This document shows positions 35,215-44,656 of a stretch of DNA of 53,081 bases, piece after piece (within the stretch, counting starts at the first letter, position 1; every line of letters begins with the position of its first letter). A model generated the notes under the pieces. The model ran no database searches and was not told the DNA's origin. It was given only the letters and a program-made list of their open reading frames with translations. Source of the stretch: an uncultured Clostridia bacterium (GTDB lineage Bacteria > Bacillota > Clostridia > Lachnospirales > Lachnospiraceae); assembly GCA_947385955.1 (NCBI GenBank), contig CANDNA010000023.1, positions 1 through 53,081 of the forward strand. The letters run 5' to 3'. The position numbers were made by a program, and so were the translations under genes.

Positions 35215-37530
35215 ATGCCTATGGAGCGTGAAATGAAGCAGGAAGTGATTCAAATGAATCTGGAAGAGACACTTTCCGATCTTGTCAGGGAGAAATTCGG
35301 GAAAACCATACGGGAAGCCGAGTATGAGGAGCTGTATATTTCTCTGCTGTATCTTTGCAAAAATATTCTGGGGACCACACCGGAAATTTCCGGAGAAAAA
35401 AAGGTCTATTATATTTCGGCAGAATTTCTGATCGGAAAGCTGCTGTCCAATAACCTGATCAATCTGAAGATTTATGATAAACTGGAAGAAATTCTGAAAG
35501 CCAACGGAAAAGAGATGTCCCTGGTGGAAGAGGCAGAGCCGGAACCGTCTTTGGGAAATGGCGGCCTGGGCCGTCTGGCGGCCTGTTTTCTGGACTCCAT
35601 TGCTTCTCTTGGACTGCCGGGAGAGGGTATCGGCCTGAATTATCATTTCGGACTGTTCAAACAGGTATTCCGGGATAAACTGCAGACAGCCGAGAAAAAT
35701 GACTGGATCGAAAAGGATTCCTGGCTGACTAAGACAGATACCAGATTTGAAGTCCGTTTCGGAGATCAGAAGGTAATCTCCCGCCTGTACGATATTGATA
35801 TTGCCGGTTATGAAAACGGCATCAATAAGCTGCGCCTGTTTGATCTGGAGTCTGTGGACGAAGGACTGGTGAAAAAGGGCATCAGCTTTGATAAAGAGGA
35901 TATTGAAAAGAATCTGACTTTATTTTTATATCCGGATGATTCGGATGAGGCCGGCAATCTGCTCCGTATCTATCAGCAGTACTTTATGGTCAGCAATGCA
36001 GCGCAGTTGATTCTGCAGGAAATGAAAGAGAATCAGTATGACCTGCGGAAACTGTATGAGCATGCCGTCATTCAGATCAACGATACCCACCCCACGATGA
36101 TTATACCGGAGCTGATCCGCATTCTGGTAGAGGATAAAGCCTTTACGATGGATGAGGCAATTTCGGTGGTCAGCAGGACATGTGCCTATACCAATCATAC
36201 CATATTGGCAGAAGCGCTGGAGAAGTGGCCTCTTTCCTATCTGGAACAGGTGGTTCCCCAGCTTGTGCCTGTGATTCTGGAACTGGATAAGCGGGTGGCT
36301 GCAAAATACAAGGATAAAAAAGTACAGATTATTGATGAGGATAAAAAGGTGCATATGGCCCATATCGACATCCACTATGGATTCAGTGTGAACGGTGTGG
36401 CGGCGATCCATACGGATATTCTGAAGAATACGGAACTGAAGCCTTTTTATGACATTTATCCTGAAAAATTCAACAATAAAACCAATGGTATTACCTTCCG
36501 CAGATGGCTGCTTTCCTGTAACAGAGAGTTGACAGCGTGGATTGACAGTCTGATCGGCGAAGGCTATAAAAAGGATGCGAAGGAGTTGGAGAAGCTGCTT
36601 TCCTGGGCAGAGGACGAAGAAGCGCTGGATCGTCTGGTGCAGATCAAGCGGCAGAAGAAGGATGCGCTGGCTGCCTGGGTGGAAGAAAAGGAAGGGGTAA
36701 AGCTGAATCCGGATTCCATTTTTGACATCCAGATTAAGCGGCTCCATGAGTACAAACGCCAGCAGATGAACGCGCTTTATATCATTCATAAATATCTGGA
36801 AATCAAAAAAGGAAAGAAACCAACCACACCGCTGACTTTTATTTTTGGAGCCAAAGCAGCGCCGGCCTATGTGATTGCACAGGATATTATCCATCTGTTG
36901 CTGGTTCTGCAGGATATCATTGACAATGATCCGGATGTAAGCCCGTATATGAAAGTGGTGATGGTGGAAAACTATAACGTAAGCTATGCGGAAAAACTGA
37001 TTCCGGCCTGCGATATTTCGGAACAGATTTCCCTTGCATCCAAAGAGGCATCCGGAACAGGCAATATGAAGTTTATGCTGAACGGGGCTGTCACTCTGGG
37101 AACAGACGACGGCGCCAATGTGGAAATCCATGAGCTGGTGGGAGATGACAACATCTACATTTTCGGTGAGGATTCCGATTCGGTGATTGCGCATTATGAA
37201 AATGCCGATTATAAACCCAAGGCCCTGTATGAGAAGAGCGCCGTGATCAAAGAGGCAGTGGATTTTATCGTCGGGAAACAGGCGCTTGCCTGTGGCCATA
37301 AGGAAAATCTGGAGCGGCTCTATAAAGAACTGTTGGGCAAAGACTGGTTTATGACCCTGCTGGATCTGGAGGACTATATCAGGGTGAAAGACAAAGCCTT
37401 TGCCGATTATGAGAACCGGGCAAAATGGAAACGGATGATGCTTGTAAATATTGCAAAAGCAGGATTTTTCTCTTCCGACAGGACGATTGCAGAATACAAT
37501 CAGGATATCTGGAAACTGAACAGAATATAG
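35215..37530 (+). CDS. glgP: Glycogen/maltodextrin phosphorylase
   Basis: Phosphorolyses alpha-1,4-glucan to glucose-1-phosphate using pyridoxal phosphate. A 771-residue GT35 enzyme. Diagnostic segments are [17 protein letters not shown], the glucose-site [26 protein letters not shown] and the PLP-lysine motif [14 protein letters not shown] with [10 protein letters not shown]. The start at 35215 follows aaaaggaggtagc; an in-frame ATG at 35164 lacks a site. Expected to be repressed by the upstream LacI regulator. It works with the MalQ enzymes at 45660 and 48335 on imported maltodextrin or stored glycogen; its length does not tell which substrate is preferred. Confidence 0.95.
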   Translation: MPMEREMKQEVIQMNLEETLSDLVREKFGKTIREAEYEELYISLLYLCKNILGTTPEISGEKKVYYISAEFLIGKLLSNNLINLKIYDKLEEILKANGKEMSLVEEAEPEPSLGNGGLGRLAACFLDSIASLGLPGEGIGLNYHFGLFKQVFRDKLQTAEKNDWIEKDSWLTKTDTRFEVRFGDQKVISRLYDIDIAGYENGINKLRLFDLESVDEGLVKKGISFDKEDIEKNLTLFLYPDDSDEAGNLLRIYQQYFMVSNAAQLILQEMKENQYDLRKLYEHAVIQINDTHPTMIIPELIRILVEDKAFTMDEAISVVSRTCAYTNHTILAEALEKWPLSYLEQVVPQLVPVILELDKRVAAKYKDKKVQIIDEDKKVHMAHIDIHYGFSVNGVAAIHTDILKNTELKPFYDIYPEKFNNKTNGITFRRWLLSCNRELTAWIDSLIGEGYKKDAKELEKLLSWAEDEEALDRLVQIKRQKKDALAAWVEEKEGVKLNPDSIFDIQIKRLHEYKRQQMNALYIIHKYLEIKKGKKPTTPLTFIFGAKAAPAYVIAQDIIHLLLVLQDIIDNDPDVSPYMKVVMVENYNVSYAEKLIPACDISEQISLASKEASGTGNMKFMLNGAVTLGTDDGANVEIHELVGDDNIYIFGEDSDSVIAHYENADYKPKALYEKSAVIKEAVDFIVGKQALACGHKENLERLYKELLGKDWFMTLLDLEDYIRVKDKAFADYENRAKWKRMMLVNIAKAGFFSSDRTIAEYNQDIWKLNRI

Positions 37531-37544
37531 AAAACGGATACACA

Positions 37545-37575
37545 ACAGAGGAGCGCCCGAAAGACGCTCCTCTGT
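37545..37575. terminator. Bidirectional hairpin between convergent genes
   Basis: A perfect 11-bp stem (37545-37555 with 37565-37575) lies between glgP (+) and the iron alcohol dehydrogenase (-). There is no clear T-run on the + side. Confidence 0.6.
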
Positions 37576-37686
37576 GTCGTTCCACTTAGTTACAAAATTT
37601 TTTCATATTTTTCTGAGATGATCTATTCATGCGGAAACAACAGGCACTGCCTGTAGACAGTTTTTTGCAGAGTATGCGCCCTCTCT

Positions 37687-38874
37687 TTAGCCGCGGGCAT
37701 TTTGATAAATACGGATTGCATCCTCCCGATTCAGTCTTTTCGCAGATCCTGTTCCCGTTCCTGCCGCAATCATACACCGTTTTGCCATATCCTCTATCTG
37801 AGCATCCGTCGGGTGTATTCCAAGCTCATTCAGGTTCGTAGGCATCCCGATACTGCGGTAAAACTCCTCCATTGCACATATACCAGCCTCAGCAACTTCT
37901 TCGTCTGTACCGTCCAGAGTAACGCCCATAACATTCCTTGCATAGCGGACAAAGCGGTGCAGACATTCCCCGCAGACGTATCTTGCCCAGCTTGACCATA
38001 CAGCCGCAAGCCCCGCACCATGAGTCACATCAAACATACCGCCCAGTTCGTGTTCCAGTTTGTGGGTCATAAAATCCCCTCCGTCATTTCCGCAGCCGGT
38101 AAGGTCATTATGGGCAATGCTCCCTGCCCACATAATTTCCGCACGGGCATCATAATCTCCCGGATTCTGATGCAGGATAACTGCATTTTTCATAACGGTG
38201 CGCAGTAACCCCTCTGCAATGGCATCCGTAATCTCCATATTTCCCCCATTGGTAAAATACCGTTCCATCGTGTGCATCATGATATCCGTACATCCTGACT
38301 CCGTCTGGTAATCCGGAAGAGATTTCGTGTATTCCGGATTCATAATGGCAAACTTCGGGCGGGCAAGATTATCATCATAAGCACGCTTTTCTCCGGTTTT
38401 TTCATTTGTGATTACGCATCCTTTCGATGTTTCACTTCCTGCCGCAGCAATGGATAATACACTGGCAACCGGAATGCACTTTTCTGCCATGCGTGTATGG
38501 TCAAACAGCTCCCATACATCTTTTTCGGGTTCCGCCAGCCCATACGCAATTGCTTTTGCCGTATCAATCACGCTGCCGCCTCCGACGGCAAGAAGAAAAT
38601 CAACGTTTTTTGATTTGCCGATACGGATTCCCTCATAAACCTTATCCAAATGAGGATTGGGAACCACACATTCCAGTTCGCAAAACATAATCTGCGCATT
38701 ACGGAGCGAATTTTCCACTTTTTCCAGCAATCCCAAACGTTTCACGCTCCCGCCGCCATATACAATCAGAACACTGGTTGCCCCAAATTCTTTTATCTGG
38801 TTTCCTGTTTCATTTTCTGCTCCCTTTCCAAAAATCACTTTTGCCGGTGCATAAAATTCAAAATTGTTTGCCAT
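37687..38874 (-). CDS. Iron-containing alcohol dehydrogenase (butanol dehydrogenase type)
   Basis: NAD(P)H-dependent reduction of an aldehyde such as butyraldehyde or acetaldehyde to alcohol; the true substrate is unknown. A 395-residue Fe-ADH with the nucleotide motif AVGGGSVIDTAK (GGGS at 98-101), and the metal-site segments ESGCTDIMMHTMERY, MTHKLEHELGG and DVTHGAGLAAV. The start at 38874 has aaaggaggaaa on the minus strand; an ATG 27 bases upstream overlaps that site. It is transcribed divergently from the AraC regulator at 39053, which probably controls it. Confidence 0.92.
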   Translation of the reverse strand: MANNFEFYAPAKVIFGKGAENETGNQIKEFGATSVLIVYGGGSVKRLGLLEKVENSLRNAQIMFCELECVVPNPHLDKVYEGIRIGKSKNVDFLLAVGGGSVIDTAKAIAYGLAEPEKDVWELFDHTRMAEKCIPVASVLSIAAAGSETSKGCVITNEKTGEKRAYDDNLARPKFAIMNPEYTKSLPDYQTESGCTDIMMHTMERYFTNGGNMEITDAIAEGLLRTVMKNAVILHQNPGDYDARAEIMWAGSIAHNDLTGCGNDGGDFMTHKLEHELGGMFDVTHGAGLAAVWSSWARYVCGECLHRFVRYARNVMGVTLDGTDEEVAEAGICAMEEFYRSIGMPTNLNELGIHPTDAQIEDMAKRCMIAAGTGTGSAKRLNREDAIRIYQNARG

Positions 38875-38937
38875 GATAGTTTCCTCCTTTTCTTCTTTCA
38901 CAGCATCCCCCGTATTAAATTTTAAGTACGTTTTATG

Positions 38938-38966
38938 ATTATATGATACACAAAATATGTCCGTAA
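38938..38966 (-). promoter_or_regulatory. Probable promoter of the iron alcohol dehydrogenase
   Basis: On the minus strand TATAAT (38938-38943) lies 17 bp from a weak TTACGG (38961-38966). A weak -35 fits activator-dependent expression by the divergent AraC protein. Confidence 0.5.
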
Positions 38967-39010
38967 AAATATAATTATTGGGTCAGAATATAGGATTATA
39001 AAGACAGATA

Positions 39011-39019
39011 TGTTATAAT
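39011..39019 (+). promoter_or_regulatory. Extended -10 promoter of the AraC regulator
   Basis: TG-N-TATAAT at 39011-39019 lies 33 bp before the start codon. No good -35 box is visible. Confidence 0.55.
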
Positions 39020-39052
39020 TATACGAACAGCAAAGACGGGAAAGGAGAACGT

Positions 39053-39931
39053 ATGAAAGATTTTGAAACAGACAGAAATCAGGTTGAAATTATTGAAGGT
39101 ATGACAATAGAGTATCCTTATTGCCTCCATAAGCGTAACCTGACTGATTTTGTGATTCCGTGGCATTGGCATGAAGAATTAGAGCTGGGATATATACAGG
39201 AAGGTACCAGCAAAATAGCAACCATCGGCGCCGAATACACAATCTGTCAAGGTGACGGATTCTTTGTCAACAGCAATGTAATGTGCATGAAACAGAATGC
39301 TTCTTCGGGTGTGAAAACAATAGAAATAAATCATATTTTTCATCCGGTTTTTTTAGGCGGGCATTTTAAGAGCCGTTTTGAAACAAAATATCTGAATCCA
39401 GTCATTAACAACAGGCAGATTGAAGTGCATATCATTCGCAGAGGACATTCAACAGCGAATCTGATACTGAAAAACCTGTATCACTTAAAAGAATTGCAAA
39501 ACGAAACAGATTCGGAATTCCAAACCCGAAATATCCTTTCGGAAACATGGAACCTTCTTATTCGGGAGCTTCAGGAGAATCCTGACCACCAAAACATTAT
39601 AGGAACAGAGCAGGAGAATCGTATGCGCAATATGATAGCATATATCAACCAGCATTATGCTGAAAAAATTGCTTTAGCAGAAATAGCAAAAGCAGCCGGT
39701 GTCAGTGAAAGGGAAGCCACTCGCTGCTTTAAGAAAAACATAGGACAAAGCCCTATGGAATATCTGATTAAATACCGTTTGAACCAATCAAAAAAATTAC
39801 TTTCAGAAACCGGTATGACCATTACCGACATCTGCCAGCAGTGCGGTTTCTCGGATAGTGCTTACTTTGGAAAAGTTTTCCGAAAGTCTTATGGCATGAC
39901 GCCAGGCGAATATCGTTCCGGCAGTATATGA
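39053..39931 (+). CDS. AraC-family transcriptional regulator
   Basis: A 292-residue regulator. The N-terminal cupin-like sensing domain contains IPWHWHEELELGYIQEG. The C-terminal double HTH (about 190-290) contains IALAEIAKAAGVSEREATRCF and ends TDICQQCGFSDSAYFGKVFR, KSYGMTPGEYR. The ribosome site aaaggagaac precedes the ATG. It is divergent from, and separated by 178 bp from, the iron alcohol dehydrogenase, its likely target. The inducer is not predictable. Confidence 0.9.
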   Translation: MKDFETDRNQVEIIEGMTIEYPYCLHKRNLTDFVIPWHWHEELELGYIQEGTSKIATIGAEYTICQGDGFFVNSNVMCMKQNASSGVKTIEINHIFHPVFLGGHFKSRFETKYLNPVINNRQIEVHIIRRGHSTANLILKNLYHLKELQNETDSEFQTRNILSETWNLLIRELQENPDHQNIIGTEQENRMRNMIAYINQHYAEKIALAEIAKAAGVSEREATRCFKKNIGQSPMEYLIKYRLNQSKKLLSETGMTITDICQQCGFSDSAYFGKVFRKSYGMTPGEYRSGSI

Positions 39932-40011
39932 CTGTATTCCGAAAACCGGAATGTGACAGTACTGAGTATCGTCATACGGAATCCCCCTCATTCCTGCCTG
40001 TAACGATGCCA

Positions 40012-42039
40012 TTATCTGATACGGAACTGGCTGATCAGATTGTTCAGGGTCTGTGCATGGCTGGACAATTCATTGGAGATGACGGCGCTCTTTTCGGCAG
40101 CATCGGAATTTGTCTGTATGACTCTGGAAACTTCTTTGATTCTGTTTTCCACTGAGACAATCATCTCCGACTGCTGGAGGCTGGCAAGTGCGATCTCATC
40201 CATCAGGGTTTTGATGGACTGGATACATTCCCCGATTACCCGCATTGCAGAAATGGCCAGGTTTGTGGATTCGGTACCTGTCCTGACATCATGGATTGAG
40301 CGGCCGATCAATGTACTGGTGTCGCTTGCAGCCTCTGCCGATCTGGCCGCAAGGCTTCTGACTTCTTCTGCCACCACTGAGAACCCTTTTCCGGCCTCAC
40401 CGGCGCGGGCGGCTTCCACGGAAGCGTTCAGGGCCAGCAGATTGGTCTGGAAGGCAATGTCCTCAATGGTTTTAATGATGCTGACAATTTTTGCAGAGGA
40501 CTGGTCTATATTTCTGGTGGCAGTCACCAACTGTTCCATCTTTGTATCGGCTTCTGATGCATAACCGGTAGCTCTGTCAACCAGCTCGCTGGCGTTGCCG
40601 CAGCGGGTGGTGCTGCTCCGAATCTGTGCGGTGATGTCAGTAATATTGGATACCAGGCCGTCAATAGAGGCTTTCTGTTGTGTGGTGCCCTGGGACAGTG
40701 CCTGTGCTCCTGCGGATACCAGATTGGCGTCTTTATTTACCTGATTTGCGATGTAGGTAATATCACGCATAACCTCTGTCAGATGACTGCGGATACTTTT
40801 CAGGCTTTGGGAGAGTACTTTAAAATCGCCTATGTAATATGCTTCATTTTTCGCAACATCCACTGCAATGTTGCCGTCTGCCATTTCTCCCAGGATGCGG
40901 CCGATGTCCTGTATGGTTTTTCTCAGACAGCCGCAGACATGATGGATGGTCTGTGCAATCATACCGATTTCATCATTCCGGCCGTAAAAGGGTTCCAGCC
41001 CCTGATCGGCAGAAAGCTCCAGATTGCCAAGACGGTGGATGGCCCGTTCCATGATCATCAGTTCCCTGCCTTCCCGGTGCAGGATCCATAATGTCATCAG
41101 TATAATCACTGCCGCTACGCCGGCACATAAAATACCAACGGATATACGCACTGTTTCAACGTTGCCATAGACCTCTGCTGCGCTGTCACGGACCATGAAT
41201 ACCCAGTTGCGGTCTTTCAGATATTTGTAGACAACCAGTTGATCCACGCCGTTTTCATCCTGATAGGAATAGGTACCTGCCTGTGTGTTTCCTTCTGTCT
41301 GAATCTGCCGGATGATTTCCTGGTAACCTTTGTCGGTTGTCTGGGTATTCAGCAAAGAATCGTCAGGATGATAGAGATAAGTGCCGGTTTCCACATTCAA
41401 AAATACGTATTCACAGTTGGGAAGCCCTTCTATATTCAGATCCAGCAGGGCATCCATCAATCGGCTGGCATAGACGCCGGCGCCTACGAAACCGATGCAT
41501 TCCTGCCCTTCAAAAATGGGATAGTACATGGAAAGGATCATACTTCCGGTTCCGGGAGACTTCATGATACCCAGATTGGTCAGTTCCGGGCCGGCCAGAA
41601 TCGTATTGTGAAATTCTTCCAGGGATTCTCCGGTCCGGGTGGTGATGCCGATGGCGTCCTGGGAAGTATGTGTCAGGACATAGGTTTCAGGGGTACCGAT
41701 GTAGAGTCCCTCAAAGATCCCCTTAACCCCGGCAAACGCTTCCGTATACTGCTGGGCTTTCTGCAGGAGGACAGGGTCCTCCGGATCCGCAAGAAGTTCG
41801 TGTACTTCGCTGCCCAGTGCAAAAGCGGTCATATATTCCTCTGCAGAAGCTACATAATCATTGATAATGGAAGCCCTGGATTCTACCGCATCAATCATCT
41901 GGTTGGTAATGTTGTGCTCAACCATAGAAGCGACGCGGCCTGATACGATAAACCAGAGCAGCAGCATGCCTGTAACAGTGATTGTGGTGGTAATAATACC
42001 GATGCGCGTGGCAAGTTTTCGATTCGTCAGAAATTTCAT
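40012..42039 (-). CDS. Methyl-accepting chemotaxis protein with dCache-type sensor
   Basis: A 675-residue transmembrane chemoreceptor. TM1 is at about 11-33 and TM2 at about 298-320. Between them is an extracellular Cache-like sensor (features LYIGTPETYVLTH and SMYYPIFEGQECIGFVGAGV). A HAMP-like linker and the methyl-accepting signalling domain follow, with the hairpin tip IAFQTNLLALNASVEAARAG. The start at 42039 has gggggaaag on the minus strand; an ATG 15 bases upstream is less likely. No che or flagellar genes are nearby. Adjacency to a sugar importer suggests sugar or amino-acid taxis, which is inference. Confidence 0.93.
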   Translation of the reverse strand: MKFLTNRKLATRIGIITTTITVTGMLLLWFIVSGRVASMVEHNITNQMIDAVESRASIINDYVASAEEYMTAFALGSEVHELLADPEDPVLLQKAQQYTEAFAGVKGIFEGLYIGTPETYVLTHTSQDAIGITTRTGESLEEFHNTILAGPELTNLGIMKSPGTGSMILSMYYPIFEGQECIGFVGAGVYASRLMDALLDLNIEGLPNCEYVFLNVETGTYLYHPDDSLLNTQTTDKGYQEIIRQIQTEGNTQAGTYSYQDENGVDQLVVYKYLKDRNWVFMVRDSAAEVYGNVETVRISVGILCAGVAAVIILMTLWILHREGRELMIMERAIHRLGNLELSADQGLEPFYGRNDEIGMIAQTIHHVCGCLRKTIQDIGRILGEMADGNIAVDVAKNEAYYIGDFKVLSQSLKSIRSHLTEVMRDITYIANQVNKDANLVSAGAQALSQGTTQQKASIDGLVSNITDITAQIRSSTTRCGNASELVDRATGYASEADTKMEQLVTATRNIDQSSAKIVSIIKTIEDIAFQTNLLALNASVEAARAGEAGKGFSVVAEEVRSLAARSAEAASDTSTLIGRSIHDVRTGTESTNLAISAMRVIGECIQSIKTLMDEIALASLQQSEMIVSVENRIKEVSRVIQTNSDAAEKSAVISNELSSHAQTLNNLISQFRIR

Positions 42040-42233
42040 AAGACTTTCCCCCAAGATAAGAATTAAAAATGTAAAATGTACAGCTTTCAGTTTTTTCTGC
42101 TGTGAGAATTATTTTAACACTGTCCACAGGGTTTTTCAAGGCAGGCTGACGGTGTCTGTTTAGGGAAACTGCATAATTTTGCAGAACCAAAATTGGTTGG
42201 TTTTTACAAGATTTCAAAAAAATCCAAAATCTG

Positions 42234-42265
42234 TTGCACAGTGTTGGACAATGTGCTACTATAAT
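42234..42265 (+). promoter_or_regulatory. Promoter of the maltodextrin-type ABC operon
   Basis: TTGCAC (42234-42239) with TACTAT (42257-42262) at 17-bp spacing, or the overlapping TATAAT (42260-42265) with a longer spacer. The operator array begins 5-8 bp downstream, over the start site. The remaining bases of the 325-bp gap from 42040 show nothing else recognisable. Confidence 0.6.
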
Positions 42266-42269
42266 AATC

Positions 42270-42305
42270 GGTAACGTTACCGCGAACGTTACCGACAACG
42301 TTTTC
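42270..42305. promoter_or_regulatory. Three tandem 12-bp LacI-type operators
   Basis: Three contiguous 12-mers: ggtaacgttacc (42270-42281, a perfect palindrome), gcgaacgttacc (42282-42293) and gacaacgttttc (42294-42305). Each has the core aacgtt at exactly 12-bp intervals. The third differs at one base from the glgP operator core. Confidence 0.8.
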
Positions 42306-42364
42306 ATATTTATTGTGGCTGTATTTTAAAAGCGATAAAAATTAAAAACAGGAGGGAAAAAACT

Positions 42365-43717
42365 ATGAGAAGAAGTAACAAAGTAATTGCAGTAGTGTCC
42401 GCTGCTGTCATGGCAGCAGGACTGCTGGCAGGATGCGGTTCGGGAGATTCTGCGGGCGGCGGTTCCGGAGATGCAGCAGGCGGCGCGGCGGCTGGTGCAG
42501 GCAGCGGAAGTGTTTATTATCTGAACTACAAGCCGGAAGTGGATGCACAGTGGCAGGAACTGGCGGCCAGGTATACGGAAGAGACAGGCGTGCCTGTTAC
42601 CGTTGTTACCGCAGCATCCGGTACGTATGAACAGACTCTGACATCCGAGATTGCCAAGACAGAAGCCCCCACACTGTTCCAGGTGGAGAATCAGTCCTGG
42701 CTGGATAACTGGGGACAGTACTGCTATGATCTGTCCGGCAGCTTTATCGCAGAGCATTCCACCGCCAATACACTTTCTATGGAAGGTGTGGAAGTGGCAG
42801 CAGTACCTTTTGCAATGGAGAGCTATGGCATTATTTACAATGTGGATTTGCTGAATGAATACTGCCAGCTTGAGAATGCAGTGATTTCCAGCGCAGCAGA
42901 TATTGTGGATTTTGATTCCCTGAAAGCAGTGGCAGATGATATTCAGGCAAGAAAAGACGAACTGGGCGTGGAAGGTGCGTTTACTTCTGCAGGTCTGGAC
43001 GGTTCTTCCAACTGGAGATTTACGACTCACCTTGCCAATGTGCCGATTTACTGGGAGTATACCAAAAAGGGTATTACCACAGCCACATCTCTGGACGGCA
43101 CATATGTAGCTAACTATAAGAATCTGATTGACCTGTACTTTACAGATTCTACCTGTGATCCGGCTCTGCTCAGCGGTAAGACCGGTGACGATGCACTGGC
43201 TGAGTTCTGCGACGGTATGGCAGTATTTTATCAGAATGGTACATGGGCATGGACAGCAGACAATGAAATGGCTGAGATGAACATCGCATTCCTGCCTCTG
43301 TATACAGGTGTTCCGGAAGAAAAGGACAGCATTGGTGTCTGCACAGGTACCGGCAACTTCTGGTGTGTCAATAAAAATTCCACAGAAGAAGATATCCAGG
43401 CAACTCTGGATTTCCTGGAGTGGGTGATCTCTTCCGAAGCAGGTATTGAGACATTGTCCGGCGCTATGGCATTTAACTGCCCGTTTGATACATTTGCAGA
43501 TGTGGTACTGGAGAACCCGCTGTTCACAAGTGCAAATGAGTATGAAGCAGCAGGAAAAACAGCAATTTCCTGGATTGGTACGGAAAGCCTTCCTACAGAA
43601 AACTGGAAAGCCAATCTTTCTTCCGCATTGATTGAGTATTCTCAGGGAACCGGTGACTGGTCCAACGTGGAAAAAGTATTTACCGAAGATTTCGCTACAG
43701 AATGGGAAAACAGGTAG
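42365..43717 (+). CDS. Sugar ABC importer substrate-binding lipoprotein (maltodextrin type)
   Basis: A 450-residue family-1 extracellular solute-binding protein. Lipobox LAGC has lipidated Cys24, followed by a Gly/Ala/Ser-rich linker to about residue 48. The mature domain has ETGVPVTVVTAASGTYEQTL, APTLFQVENQ and PFAMESYGIIYNVDL, a layout typical of MalE-like proteins. Maltodextrin is inferred from the two malQ genes and glgP nearby. The ribosome site is aggaggg. It is the first gene after the triple operator. A hairpin downstream probably raises its level relative to the permeases. Confidence 0.92.
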   Translation: MRRSNKVIAVVSAAVMAAGLLAGCGSGDSAGGGSGDAAGGAAAGAGSGSVYYLNYKPEVDAQWQELAARYTEETGVPVTVVTAASGTYEQTLTSEIAKTEAPTLFQVENQSWLDNWGQYCYDLSGSFIAEHSTANTLSMEGVEVAAVPFAMESYGIIYNVDLLNEYCQLENAVISSAADIVDFDSLKAVADDIQARKDELGVEGAFTSAGLDGSSNWRFTTHLANVPIYWEYTKKGITTATSLDGTYVANYKNLIDLYFTDSTCDPALLSGKTGDDALAEFCDGMAVFYQNGTWAWTADNEMAEMNIAFLPLYTGVPEEKDSIGVCTGTGNFWCVNKNSTEEDIQATLDFLEWVISSEAGIETLSGAMAFNCPFDTFADVVLENPLFTSANEYEAAGKTAISWIGTESLPTENWKANLSSALIEYSQGTGDWSNVEKVFTEDFATEWENR

Positions 43718-43759
43718 TGAAACGCAGCTTTATAAAAGCAGTTTTGGAGTGATAAAATG

Positions 43760-43791
43760 GACGGGATAGGCCGGCAGCGGCCTGTCCCGTC
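43760..43791 (+). other. Stable hairpin between binding protein and permease genes
   Basis: A perfect 14-bp stem (43760-43773 with 43778-43791) around gcag and no T-run. It is the usual arrangement for 3' protection of the binding-protein message in ABC operons. Confidence 0.75.
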
Positions 43792-43812
43792 TGGCAAAGA
43801 GGAGAGTGTTTC

Positions 43813-44655
43813 ATGGAAAAAGCGTTAAAAAAATATTTTCCGGTGTTCGTTCTGCCTACGGCGGCAGCCTTTGTCATCGGATTTATCGTACCTTTTATCA
43901 TGGCGGTTTATCTGAGCTTCTGCTCTTTTACAACGGTCAGTGACGCTACTTTTGTTGGAATTAAAAATTATATCGAAGCCTTCAAAGATACCACATTTCT
44001 TCACTCGGTATTGTTTTCGGCACTGTTTACCATTGTTACAGTGATTCTGATCAATGTACTGGCTTTTACCGTGGCAATGTGTCTGACGAAAAAGATAAAG
44101 GGCACCAATATTTTCAGAACCATATTCTTTATGCCGAATCTGATCGGCGGTATCGTTCTGGGTTATGTGTGGCAGCTTCTGTTCAACGGCCTGCTGTCTT
44201 ACATTAACCGTACATTAACATTCAGCTCTGTGTATGGATTCTGGGGATTGGTGATTCTGCTGAGCTGGCAGCAGATCGGTTACATGATGATTATTTACAT
44301 TGCAGGGATTCAGAATATTGCCGGCGATATGCTGGAGGCAGCGGAAGTTGACGGCGCTACCGGAAGTCAGCGGCTGTTCAAGATTATCATTCCGTCCGTC
44401 AGCCCGTCCATCGTAATCTGTACCTTTTTATCCCTGACAAACGGTTTCAAACTGTTTGACCAGAACCTTGCTTTGACAGCAGGTGAACCGTCCCGCTCCA
44501 CAGAAATGGTGGCTCTGAATATTTATAATACCTTCTATGGCAGTACAGCCGCATACAGAGGTGTGGGGCAGGCGAAAGCCGTGATCTTTGCCATTGCACT
44601 GGCAGCCATCGGTGTGATTCAGATGAGACTGACTGCAGGAAAGGGGGATAAGTAG
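43813..44655 (+). CDS. Sugar ABC importer permease 1 (MalF type)
   Basis: A 280-residue inner-membrane permease with about six hydrophobic helices. The EAA cytoplasmic loop reads MLEAAEVDGATGSQRLFKII, which contacts the ATPase. The ribosome site gaggaga precedes the ATG. No ATPase gene is present in this operon, so a shared MsmK-type ATPase encoded elsewhere is expected, as in other clostridial sugar importers. It ends 1 bp before the frameshifted second permease. Confidence 0.92.
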   Translation: MEKALKKYFPVFVLPTAAAFVIGFIVPFIMAVYLSFCSFTTVSDATFVGIKNYIEAFKDTTFLHSVLFSALFTIVTVILINVLAFTVAMCLTKKIKGTNIFRTIFFMPNLIGGIVLGYVWQLLFNGLLSYINRTLTFSSVYGFWGLVILLSWQQIGYMMIIYIAGIQNIAGDMLEAAEVDGATGSQRLFKIIIPSVSPSIVICTFLSLTNGFKLFDQNLALTAGEPSRSTEMVALNIYNTFYGSTAAYRGVGQAKAVIFAIALAAIGVIQMRLTAGKGDK

Positions 44656-44656
44656 G

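Noticed and set aside
35926-37545. 539-codon minus-strand open frame opposite glgP
   Set aside because: Antisense shadow of a strongly conserved phosphorylase; no ribosome site or protein family resemblance.
42040-42233. Search for a riboswitch or RNA gene upstream of the sugar importer operon
   Set aside because: Only weak local inverted repeats are visible; the promoter and operators explain the conserved-looking part.
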